Assembly: GCA_944739405.2 (NCBI GenBank)
Contig: OX123190.2
Span: 23,968,807-24,032,806, forward strand
Length of the DNA: 64,000 nucleotides
Origin: Euclidia mi
Taxonomy: Eukaryota > Arthropoda > Insecta > Lepidoptera > Erebidae
Direction: 5' to 3'
Part shown: piece after piece, positions 21,135-30,846 of the stretch
Numbering within the stretch: the stretch's first letter is position 1
Layout: each line of letters begins with the position of its first letter
Program-made: the position numbers and the translations under genes
The notes under the pieces: model-generated
Databases searched by the model: none
What the model was told of the DNA's origin: nothing
Seen by the model: only the letters and a program-made list of their open reading frames with translations

Positions 21135-22158
21135 CTTTCATAAATAGTTATGTCATATAATTACAGTATATTCTATATTAAAAGTACGTTAATTGTATAC
21201 GCTATTGTACAAGGTCTATTTTATGAATTATTTATTAAACTTCCTGCAAAACAATTTGCACAAGGCGGACTTATGTAATGCCAAAGGCAGTTTCTAGTAG
21301 TTAACCTAAAGGTGATGCAGAGATTATAGTGGCAGATGTGATTTAGATACTAAAGCAAGAAAATTACGGCTTCTCAATAACAATTTTAATCATACATAAT
21401 CATCATGAATTCTAGACGTCCAGAAATATTACAATACATTAGCAACAATAATAGTTTTGGGCGTAAAACCCAAATTACGAAGTTTTACATTAGAGATTAA
21501 TAACTGAATAATATTTCAGGAATCCCCAATGAATGAGCATAACGGTAAAAGCCTAGCAATATGAAAATGGTGTCTGAATATTTCACCTCGACATCAGTAG
21601 GTACTTAGGCAAAACCATCAAAGAAATGAAATTACAAATAAACTATGATAAGTACGACACGCACGGCTTTGACACATTCACGATAATTTTACATACTTGC
21701 GTTTCCACGCTCAACTTTCTTACTAACACACTAAGACAAGCAATTACCCAGAGTGGTTTTGCATGTAGTCTACTTTTGTCAATTACAACCTGTATAATAA
21801 ACGGTAATTACTAAATAGGGGAGGGAGGAAAATAAAAAGCATTTGAATTGCTTCAAGTTGAACAGGCACAGGAGTTCGAAAGAAGAAACGTAAAATATAA
21901 AAATATGATGGTTAGCTCCCATTTTATTGTGTTAGTTGAGAAAGTGAAATTAAGCAACCGTGTTGATGTGACTTTGTAACAATTTAAAGTAAACTTTGAA
22001 AAAGCGTTTCGTGTACTAGATTAGACTCGGTTTTATTAACATTTGTTTATTACAAATTGTATCCATTTTGTTAGTACTTTATCTTGAGGGCTAAAAAATA
22101 TATAAAATAACTTTAACAAAAAAGTATTTCGCTACGCTTGTAGCAAGACATAGATAAT
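21135..22158. other. unassigned AT-rich DNA
   Basis: No coding or repeat signature beyond low-complexity AT tracts. Confidence 0.5.
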
Positions 22159-22169
22159 CAAAACAGAGT

Positions 22170-22572
22170 ACATACATACATACATATCGTCACGCCTTTT
22201 ATCCCCGAAAGGGTAGGCAGAGGTGTATTTCTACACCCACTTTTCGCCAAATATACTTTAGTCCCACGTAATAAGGAGCGAGCCTATTGCCGTACCGGGC
22301 ACATTTCCAGACTCCGTGCTACTACTGAGAATTTCGTGACAGAAAATCCCAAAAACACTGCCCGACCCAGGAATCGAACCCGGGACCTCCCGATCCCACG
22401 CGCACATTTATGCCGCGAGACCAACGAGGCAGTCGTATAGGGTTTGATGTCGAGTTTTCCGTCTCTACGCAAAGATAATATTTGCATCGTGTTATCCCTT
22501 AGTCGCCTCTTACAACACCCACGGGAAGATAGGGGGTGGTGACACTTGTATTCTATGCCGTCAACCACACGG
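22170..22572 (-). mobile_element. composite tRNA-related SINE with 11-bp target duplication
   Basis: The perfect duplication CAAAACAGAGT flanks it at 22159-22169 and 22573-22583. On the minus strand it starts GCCGTGTGGTTGACGGC, runs through a CACCACCCCC..GTAAGAGGCGACTAAGGG block, then a tRNA-like unit (CTCGTTGGTCTCGCGGC A-box region, GGTTCGATTCC B box), the same body as the SINE at 17098, and a (TATG)n tail. The single duplication around both parts shows that the extra front block moved together with the SINE. Confidence 0.8.
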
Positions 22573-22583
22573 CAAAACAGAGT

Positions 22584-23278
22584 GTATCTACTTAATTCGT
22601 TTTATTGTTTCCTTTTGTTATTATTTCAAGTTGCATTAAAAATCTTAAAGTACTGTAAGCAGCCCAATACTAGATCAGCTCATTACCAAATTATAGATTC
22701 AGATTCGAAACTAGGAGATTCATCAGCGTAGTGGTTGTTAAGTAGCTGAAACGGTGCTTGCCAATCAGGTGATAATCGCACTGTTCTTCCAGTTGTCACC
22801 ACTCAACAGAAAGTAGTCCAACATTTATTTATTAAAAAAAAAATTACATAACATAACATATTTGCGTAAGCAGCAGCAATGTTATATGGAAGTATATAAC
22901 AACTCGTATTTCATACGACACCACCGACACCGGGCCGGTTATCTTGCGCATGCAAGAAGTCCGGCGCGGATCATCGAAGACAATAATTTAAAATTACTAT
23001 TTTGGTTTAGGTATCTGATATTTCCTTACCTCTTCGAGAGGAGTACGATGTATAAACAATATGCGCACAAGACTTTTATATTTTAAAATAGGTTTTATAA
23101 TAAACCCAACTACATAAATATTTACTACTTAGTCTTTACTTAATCTTAAGTTTAACTAGTTTAAGTTCCCCGCGACCCAGAATTGTCTAAAAAAATTACT
23201 AGAATAATGAATTGCCTAACCAAATATTATTACAATCTGCCTTATTAAATATGAACTTTCACTTTGTACAAACCGATG
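22584..23278. other. unassigned DNA
   Basis: No gene recognised. A run of A residues near 22834 and a short GC-rich patch near 22930-22980 are the only visible features. Confidence 0.5.
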
Positions 23279-23280
23279 TA

Positions 23281-24754
23281 GGATCATTTCGCCTGTTCGC
23301 GTCCATCGCCCAATTCGCGTCCATTTTACGGACCTCCCTTTACTAACACACTAATAAAATGAAAAGTCAGTACCGCCAATACCTCAATGTATAAGAGACA
23401 CGCACAATTAGACAAAAGTTCCGTGCGCCCAGCTAATGCTGTTTAAAAAAATTAGTTAATCTCGGTTGTTCAACAAAAGAGTGCAGATGCGCGGGGTTTA
23501 AATAAAAAAATAGTGTGCAGCGGCGTGTTTGACGGTAAGTATTTTATTGTTTTATGTGAATTTTAGGATACATAGCTGTTTCTAGACATTAATAATGAAA
23601 AGACGAATAGTATGAATTATGAATTAGCTTGATTTTTTATAGTTAACAATTTAAATAAGGTGGACGCGAATTACAACACCGAATTTATGAAACTTCCACT
23701 TTGCGTCCGCAATGGACGCGAATTCGTCTATTTATGTTTTCTTTAGTTGTTTATTTTTATGTGATTAAAATATGAGAGAGAAATTGGGATATTGTTTATT
23801 TTAACATTAATAGTATGCAATTGTAATGTCCAATTTGCGTCCACATTATTATGATTGTAATAAAATATACAATCGATATAATAATCGATCACACGTGGAC
23901 GTAAGCTATACCTACAAGGGATAATATTATAGCAAATTGCGTCCATTTTTTCATGAAATAGAAATGATAGCATAAATATATTAAATATATATTTTTTAAT
24001 AATTTAAAATGCATTTTTGATTAAGACTGAGTTTAAAATTCAATTTTTTACAAATTTAGTGCAATGAAATGTGAAAATGCATTTTAAATTATCAGATATT
24101 AAAAATAAATTTTCTTTTATTCCATATTTTTAAGATGATTTCTTAGGAGACAAGAAAGAAGAAGGAAAAGAAAAAATACAGAAGATGATTAAATAAAGAA
24201 AGCGTTTAGTGATATTCGTGAGAAGAAGAAATCGATAAGACAAATACATATGTAAAAATTATGCTATTCCGAAGACCACAATTTTGGACAACATGTATCG
24301 TATTTTTTTATCTTTGATTTTATGTTCCATCGATGTTGAGAACAATAAATAGTTATTTATAGTTTCTTTAAAGTTTTTTAATAATGATAATAATGTTGAT
24401 TTTTTTATAACTTTAATCTTAAATGTAGAAATTGTTAAAAGCCAATCTTTCTTTAGATTTTCTTAACAATATCACCCTTATATTCCTTCTCTAAGCTGGC
24501 GGACGCAAACTGGTCCACAGGTGGACGCAATGTGGATTTTTTGGACGCAAACTGGGTAAAATGCCAAATTTTGAAGTTTGTCTATTTAAAAAAAAAGAAC
24601 AGGTTTCGAACAAAACTGAAAGTTAATATAAAAATAGACTATATAATGAACGCATTACATAAATTTTTCATTGAATCAATTTGCTGGAACATTTTTATTT
24701 TCTCCTTCAAACTTGCCAACTGCACGACATGGACGCGAATAGGCGAAATGACCC
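23281..24754. mobile_element. 1.47-kb inverted-repeat element packed with a GCGTCCA motif
   Basis: The terminal inverted repeats GGRTCATTTCGCCTRTTCGC plus GTCCAT match over 26 bp with two mismatches. TA occurs on both flanks (23279-23280, 24755-24756). GCGTCCA or its complement TGGACGC recurs about ten times in both orientations (for example 23299, 23317, 23661, 23713, 23837, 23939, 24522, 24542, 24730), usually next to A/T runs. No transposase frame is present. The superfamily is undetermined; TA flanks would suit Tc1/mariner, but other TIR groups are possible. Confidence 0.75.
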
Positions 24755-24756
24755 TA

Positions 24757-25273
24757 TATAACTGGGCACAAAAAACAACAATCTACTTACAAGCCTCCGT
24801 AACAATATTTCGTTTCAGACAACATGATTTGGTTTAGGTTATTTGAATTTACGTTGTTATTGCTATATTCGAATATATTATTACAAACTCTGGATATTAC
24901 ACAATTTTAGCCCTTGCGACAAAAAAAAATATTACTTAAGTATTTATGAACAAAGCATTACTATTAAATGAGATTTTATATTAGTATCGTAAAAACAATA
25001 ACGAGATCGTGTTGATAACGTTAAGGATAGAGATTTTCTGAGGAAATCTCAGAAGTAACACACGTACAAAAACACAAGTACAACACAATTACACGGCAAC
25101 CACACCCCTTCCGTCCGAGACTCGTATGAGAGCAGACGTGTGCTTGTTTTTGCAAATTTATTTTAAATTGCTATAATATATATTAACGTAATTATCACCC
25201 GTAATTACTAGTTCGAAGTGCTTCTTTTCGTGTCAAGTAAATAATTGACTTACATCTATTAACACTTAACACT
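24757..25273. other. AT-rich DNA leading into LINE-C
   Basis: No gene. The last 150-200 bp, from about 25080 (CACACCCCTTCCGTCCGAG), may be the LINE-C 5' UTR, but I cannot fix its 5' end. Confidence 0.4.
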
Positions 25274-25462
25274 GTGTCAACGCGCGCCTTAACGGACAGT
25301 GCTGCGAAGCTCCGCCCACCTGAGGAAAGAGCACAGAAAAATAATTGCTCTCTCGCTCCATTTCTACCTGCGCGTACATCACATCGACCGCCGCGAGCGC
25401 CTACGAGCCATCTTGACCTCCACGACCGAGTGCTACGGCTCATATTACTTTCACCAGCCACG

Positions 25463-26437
25463 ATGCCAAAAGTACAACGATCGCCGCAACTTGCGACTAA
25501 AGCGACTACAAGTACAGAATCGCTGCAAACAGTATCCGACTCCGATACACCAAAACCCGCAACGCCATGCGAAACATCAAAGAATGTTAATGTTGGCCCG
25601 CGACAAAAGCGAGCCTGTCCCTATTCGCCGAGCACCGAGTTTCGAGACTTTAGTTTGGAAGTACGGGAAATGCTAAAAGAGCAAGAAAATCGCTTCAAAC
25701 AATTATGTAGCGAGCAACAAGCTTCTCTAAACAAACTGATTTCTGAAATAACTGAAATAAAAAACCAAAATTTAAACATCCAGAAATCTAACTTAGAGAT
25801 TGAAAAAACAGTCAACTTTATTAGCAACCAGTACGATGATATGTTCAAACAGATAGGAATACTCCAAAAAGAAAAACAACTAGCGAGAGAATATATAGAA
25901 CGACTAGAAACAAAAATCATTGATTTGCAGCGGGCGTCACGACCATCCTCTATAGAAATCCACAATATACCTGCCGTCGAGAAGGAGTCACCAGCGAATC
26001 TAAAAACTATAATTGCCAAGGTAGGCTCGACAGTTGAAACGACGTTTGACTCTACACAAATCCGCGATGCTTACCGCTTACCGGGTAAACCAGGCACAAT
26101 AAAACCAATAGTGGCTGAGTTCACAAGCGTTCAACTTAAAACCCAACTACTGTCATCTATCCGCAGCTATAATAAACAACACCCGGGTACTGACCGGTTA
26201 AACACTCAGAGTTTGGGTCTAGCCGGTGCTCCACAACCTGTGTATGTCTCCGAATACTTACCACCCCATACGAGAAAACTGTTTTTTACTGCTAGAGAGT
26301 TTACTAAACAGAACAACTATATTTTCTGCTGGTCCACAAACGGGAATATTTTTATAAGAAAAGCTCCAGGAGATCACCAAATACTGGCAAAATCTGAAGA
26401 AACCTTACGAGAATTACAAGTGCAACCGAAACAATGA
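25463..26437 (+). CDS. LINE-C ORF1: FP-like nucleic-acid-binding protein
   Basis: I chose the Met at 25463 (MPKVQRSPQ), about 324 residues; the frame is also open upstream to 25274. The first 100 residues are Ser/Thr/Pro-rich. Residues about 65-155 are coiled-coil (EVREMLKEQENRFKQLCSEQ and the KEKQLAREYIERLETKI region). The C-terminal half (SSIEIHNIPAVEKE, RDAYRLPGKPG, KPIVAEF, YVSEYLPPHTRKLFFTAREF, WSTNGNIFIRK) resembles the baculovirus FP / LINE ORF1 fold found in many insect LINEs. It would coat the element RNA. The frame is intact although ORF2 is destroyed. Confidence 0.7.
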   Translation: MPKVQRSPQLATKATTSTESLQTVSDSDTPKPATPCETSKNVNVGPRQKRACPYSPSTEFRDFSLEVREMLKEQENRFKQLCSEQQASLNKLISEITEIKNQNLNIQKSNLEIEKTVNFISNQYDDMFKQIGILQKEKQLAREYIERLETKIIDLQRASRPSSIEIHNIPAVEKESPANLKTIIAKVGSTVETTFDSTQIRDAYRLPGKPGTIKPIVAEFTSVQLKTQLLSSIRSYNKQHPGTDRLNTQSLGLAGAPQPVYVSEYLPPHTRKLFFTAREFTKQNNYIFCWSTNGNIFIRKAPGDHQILAKSEETLRELQVQPKQ

Positions 26438-26452
26438 CTGTATTCTATACGA

Positions 26453-26870
26453 TTGCAAAGATTAGTTGATAGTGCTAATATAAAATCTTGTCTTCTCTGC
26501 CTAACGACCAACACCAATTCCTTTACCAGAAAATACTTATGTAAGTACGATAGCTCCAAAAGCTATTTTATTTCTATTAGCAATATATTAAGTAAACCAT
26601 CTTCACATCAAACCGTCACAATATACACACTTTCACACATATTTACAAAATACACATTACACACACACAACTTAACAAATTTCACCAATAATAATAATCA
26701 TTACACACTGTACGGCTTATATGCCCCTTATAACAATAGGTGCGTTTCTGTGTATCATCTTATGATCGAAGGTATACCAATCTACCATGCAACATTTCGG
26801 ATACCTGCTGGCTTGACAATTAACATGTCTATACTATTGAGTTCTTGTCTATCATGTCTGTCTTGTCTCA
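26453..26870 (+). other. LINE-C inter-ORF spacer with open frame
   Basis: This region stays open for about 140 codons (start 26453) and its stop overlaps the ORF2 start as AATGGCTAG: ATG at 26871, TAG at 26876. The translation is Thr/Asn/Ser/Leu-rich without a known domain. It may be only a spacer of biased composition. The ATG-over-stop layout is also what a termination-reinitiation mechanism would use. Confidence 0.4.
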
Positions 26871-28069
26871 ATGGCTAGTATAAATAAAATAAGTACTGAA
26901 CTGGACAACGTAAGCGTCTCCTCATCAACTACATGCAGTATAGATGACTGCCTCAAGCTAGTACGACCCAGTAATGCGCTAATCATTTTACATCCTAATA
27001 TAAGAAGCATAACAAAAAACTTTGACGAATTTATGTGCCTACTAGTAGCGCTTATAATTAAATGCGACGTCCTTATTTTTACGGAGTGTTGGCTGAAAAA
27101 AACTATAACTCTTCCCTCATTGGAGGGTTATAAATCCAATCAAACAAACACCTTAATTAACCAGAACGACGGCATAGTAATATATGTTAAAGAAACCCTA
27201 AAATATAATATAACTGAACCAACTTTCGTTGACGCCAGTTGCCTCGTCTGTAACATTGAAAATAACTTATCTATTATCTCAATGTATAGATCACCATCAC
27301 AGCATAATTTAGAGAACTTTCTTAATAGCCTAGAAAGTACGCTCATCAACTTCAAGCAATACACGAACGCCACAATAATAGGAGACATCAATCTAAACAT
27401 AGCTACCAACAACAGTGACGGGCGTTGTAAACAGTATTTAAATCTCACCGCCTTATATGGGTTTCTTCCTGCACATTTAATTCCGACACGTCGCAACAGT
27501 TGCTTAGATCACGTGCTCCTAAAATCAAATAATAGAGCAAAAACCCTTATTATACAGTCAACAATCACAGATCACTCACCGGTTCTTCTAAATTTAGAAA
27601 TGACAGTCCCTAAAAACATCAAACCTATATCATATAAAAAGGCGCAGTTTAACTTCACTGGTGCAATTAGTGATATAGAAAAATGTGAGTACTCAGATAT
27701 ATATATAGCATAGTTGACCCCAACCAAGCTATGGAGACGTTACACCAAAAGTTGGCCAGTATTATACAAGTTAATACTACTTACCGACCTATACCCGCTA
27801 AATTAAGAATTATTAAATCGTGGATCACTAAGGGACTACTAAAATGCATACGAAACCGTGACGATATGCACAGGAAATGTAACAAAGACCCTCAAAATTT
27901 AACTCTAAAATTAGCATATCAACGATATCGCAACTTCTGTAACAATCTTCTAAAGAACCCCAAAACTGATTATGAAAAGAAGGTCTTCGTTCAAGCAAAA
28001 ACAACCCGAAGAAAACATGGGAAGCTATACGACAAGTGGCACACATAACAAAAAAGCACTCAACACGGT

Positions 28070-28770
28070 AGGAGGAGAGGCGTGTCGGTGTTGCGTTGCC
28101 GCGCGCCCTATCTCCCGCGACCAAATGGCGTCGCACTATTTGTTGCGTCGCGTTGGGCCGCAGAGGAAGAGGAGATGCGTTGTTGTCAGGTTGCCGTCCT
28201 CCCTATCCTCTGCGGCCGTTTCAGTGCCTGCGTACAGCGAGTGCTGGGGCTGCTCCCCGTCCACCAAAAGGCAAGGAGGCGGCGTAGTGTCCGCGCCGCC
28301 TCCCAAGTCATAACGAGACGAGGCCCGCCAACACCAACGGCGGGCCAATCCCGGGCGGGGTCACGAAAAAGTATGCTATCCGCGAATCGCGTGACCCCAC
28401 CACTACACGGGACCCGTAGGGACACCGTGGTGGGTATGTCCCGGCCTTTAGGGGAGAACCTCCACACACCTCCTCCGCCAGTCCCAAGCTCGGGCGATGA
28501 CACTCTGGCCGGGTTGGTGTCGAGTTGAGATGGCTCATAAGTAGAGTTTCCACCGTAGTGAACAAAAAAAATCGATAAATAAATTTGAACGTAGGAACAG
28601 ACACTTGTATGATTTATTAAACATGTTCAAATTAAGATCTGCATTTTATTATTTAGAAATTTCATTTTATTATTTACACCTGACAAATCTCGTCTAAAAT
28701 CTGAATTTTTGCCTTTAGTTTGTATTCAAGAGGAGATAAGTCAACAAAATATTTTTATAATCCAACGAAT
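28070..28770. other. GC-rich segment of unknown origin inside LINE-C
   Basis: 28070-28540 is strongly GC-rich (GTTGCCGCGCGCCC, GAGGCGGCGTAGTGTCC, CCCGGGCGGGGTCACG), unlike everything around it, and is open in several frames on both strands as expected for GC-rich DNA. It ends GTTGGTGTCGAGTTGAG and then GAACAAAAAAAATCG, like a retroposon 3' end with A tail. About 170 bp of AT-rich DNA follows before repeat B. It may be the 3' part of an R1-type or other GC-rich LINE/SINE. I cannot name it. Confidence 0.4.
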
Positions 28771-29609
28771 TATTATATTATATTTGTAATATATTTTTGG
28801 ATTTCTGGAACATGTAGAATAATCTTGGTTTTTATTCAGCCATTGTGGTATTACTATTATTATTTTATCAATGTTTAAAGGGCTTATCACTAATATATAG
28901 AAATAGAAAATATGTCGTTTTATGTGATAGGAGGCAAACGATCAGACAGATCACCTGATGGTAAGCATTACCGCCAACCATAGACCCCCGCAGCACCAGA
29001 GGAGTCACAAGTGTGTTGCCGACCAGGATGGGAAAAGGAGTAAAAGAGGACTGGGATGGGGGAGAAGGCAAACAAGATGGAGCCTCCGGTACTCTCAGTT
29101 ACCGAACGTAACGAAACAGTGAAGATACTGTTACTTTACCTTAATATTGTTTGAGAGGGTAGTACTTTACAGGTTGAGCTAACCTATTCGTGTTGAAATC
29201 AGCGAGGCTCCACTAAAGTCCTAACCTACTTCTAGTTTCAAGAGTTTTGCAGCACAGTACTCAATTGAAACAACAAAAATGAATAAACGGAATACAACAA
29301 TGTTAACTTAAATGTTCACTGAATGGTCTAAAAATACAGAAAATGTTTAGAACATTCAGTGCAGACCAATCAATTACGCCACACAGCTGTGTGGTCTAGC
29401 TGTGTTACGTACCTATTTACAATGTCAATGGTTTTGATGTGGTTGCGCAACATACAGACGTCAATAATTAACGGCAAGAAGCGCGCGCGTCGTTCCGTGC
29501 GTCGATGCAACGTTATGATTGCATTGTATTTGCAACATACCTGTGATGTATTCTAGCGAATACATCACACACACGTGCTCGATAAAGACTTAAAATCACA
29601 TTTACATAA
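28771..29609 (+). repeat. repeat B, copy 1 (about 840 bp)
   Basis: It is nearly identical, in inverted orientation, to 42482-42355 plus 35386-34668. Shared landmarks are GAATTATTATATTATATTTG at this end, AAGGGCTTATCACTAATAT, the CACCTGATGGTAAGCATTACC block, GAGCCTCCGGTACTCTCAG, TGATGTATTCTAGCGAATAC and CACATTTACATAA at the other end. A 65-codon frame (29359-29556) differs from its twin at two residues, so the copies are young. No transposase and no clear terminal inverted repeats. Confidence 0.8.
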
Positions 29610-30512
29610 TTTTTGACACTGTCTCTATCCCTACCCTACTTAAGAAGCTGGAGCGTGTGGGGATTCCCGGAACTTGTTACGATCTCCTAAAGAGCTTCCT
29701 ATCTGAGAGAACTCAATGTGTAAAGATAGATAGATACGTCAGCAATGAAATAGCTCTAGATACCGGCCTACAACAAGGAAGTCTGCTTAGTCCCATTTTG
29801 TTCCAGATTTATGTGAATGAACTTTGTGAGCTTCACTCCCCGTTCTCTCGTATAATAGCATACGCTGATGACACCGTTATAGTGACTAGTAGCCACGACT
29901 AGAAAACCGTAAAAGAAAAATCTGAGTCGATGTTGACTACTGTCATGGCGTGGCTAGCTGAAAACAGTCTCACTTTGAACCTCAGCAAAACCAATTTTGT
30001 TACTTTCGGCACCAAACCTTCCGCACTCCCACCCGCAAACTCCTACACAGTAAAAGCAAACCTTTGTAGGGCTTCAGGCGCTAACTGCAATTGCAACTCG
30101 TTAAACAGAGTAACGGTGGTTAAATACCTGGGGCTGCAGGTGGATGCCTGTCTTTCCTGGAACGCTCACATACAAACTGTATCCGCTCGTCTGAGGAAAC
30201 TTATTTTCGTATTAAAAAAACTAAGGCCTTCTGCCCATACTGATATCATGCATATGGTCTACAAGGTGAATCGATTATAAACTACTGCATCACAGCCTGG
30301 GGAGGTGCCGCTAAAACATTAATTATCCAGGCTGAACGCGCCCAACGCGCTGTTCTGAAAGTTATAATGGGAAAACATTTCAGATTCCCCATTCACAAGA
30401 AGCTACAAATACACACGTTAAACTGTTATAAGTGCAAAATGAAAGTTAGAGATTACCTACTTACCCTCAATTATGACGATACAGAAAAATTGTTAAAACG
30501 CCCAAACATGTA

Positions 30513-30513
<1 letters not shown>

Positions 30514-30557
<44 letters not shown>

Positions 30558-30590
30558 ACACACGCACGCACGCACGCACACACACACACG

Positions 30591-30681
<91 letters not shown>
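30514..30681. repeat. (CA)n microsatellite
   Basis: About 168 bp of CA with a few CG interruptions (30563-30596), within the 3' region of LINE-C. Long Cys/Val frames on the minus strand are translations of this repeat, not genes. Confidence 0.95.
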
Positions 30682-30684
<3 letters not shown>

Positions 30685-30831
30685 CATTACTATTTTTAAT
30701 CTCTCTCAGGAATTTCCTAGCTTGGGGGACATTGCTCATATTGTATACTTAAGATCTGTTTGACCTATTTTAATCATTTAAAAAAACCATGTTGATGTAA
30801 ACAGCTCTGTACACTTTTTGTGCTAATAAAC

Positions 30832-30846
30832 TATTATTATTATTAT
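30832..30846. repeat. (ATT)n tract, LINE-C tail and Dong-1 target
   Basis: Five ATT units after the AATAAACT 3' end of LINE-C and directly next to the 3' end of Dong-1. Confidence 0.8.

Larger units (their letters stand above)
26871..30480 (+). pseudogene. LINE-C ORF2: AP endonuclease and RT, disrupted
   Basis: Endonuclease (26871-27713): LHPNIRSITKNFDEF, FTECWLKK, NDGIVIYVKE, MYRSPSQHNLENF, IGDINLN and TDHSPVLL, the usual AP-endonuclease blocks. A frameshift near 27715 leads to the linker (27731-28048). A one-base change in an A run near 28000 puts the following KTWEAIRQVAHITKKHST in another frame, which stops at the inserted segment near 28070. RT resumes about 29611 (DTVSIPTLLKKLERVG, LQQGSLLSPILFQIY, catalytic AYADDTVIV) with a TAG at 29900, then KYLGLQVDACLSW, and a further shift near 30275. 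The N-terminal RT motifs are missing. Confidence 0.8.
25080..30831 (+). mobile_element. LINE-C: two-ORF non-LTR element with internal insertions
   Basis: ORF1 (25463-26437), a spacer, and ORF2 (from 26871) are in typical non-LTR order. ORF2 is interrupted at about 28070 by a GC-rich segment and repeat B (to about 29609), and roughly 150 codons of RT have been lost at the site. The C-terminal RT follows, then a (CA)n microsatellite and a 3' end GTGCTAATAAACT running into (ATT)n. The 5' end is approximate. The element is dead because of these insertions plus frameshifts. Clade uncertain. Confidence 0.8.

Noticed and set aside
24532..24837. 101-codon frame at the end of the GCGTCCA element
   Set aside because: It crosses the element boundary and has no transposase motif.
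28082..28604. Overlapping 60-150-codon frames on both strands
   Set aside because: Expected from GC-rich DNA with few stop codons; no domain content in any frame.
30467..30739. Minus-strand Cys/Val-rich frames of 60-90 codons
   Set aside because: They are translations of the (CA)n microsatellite.
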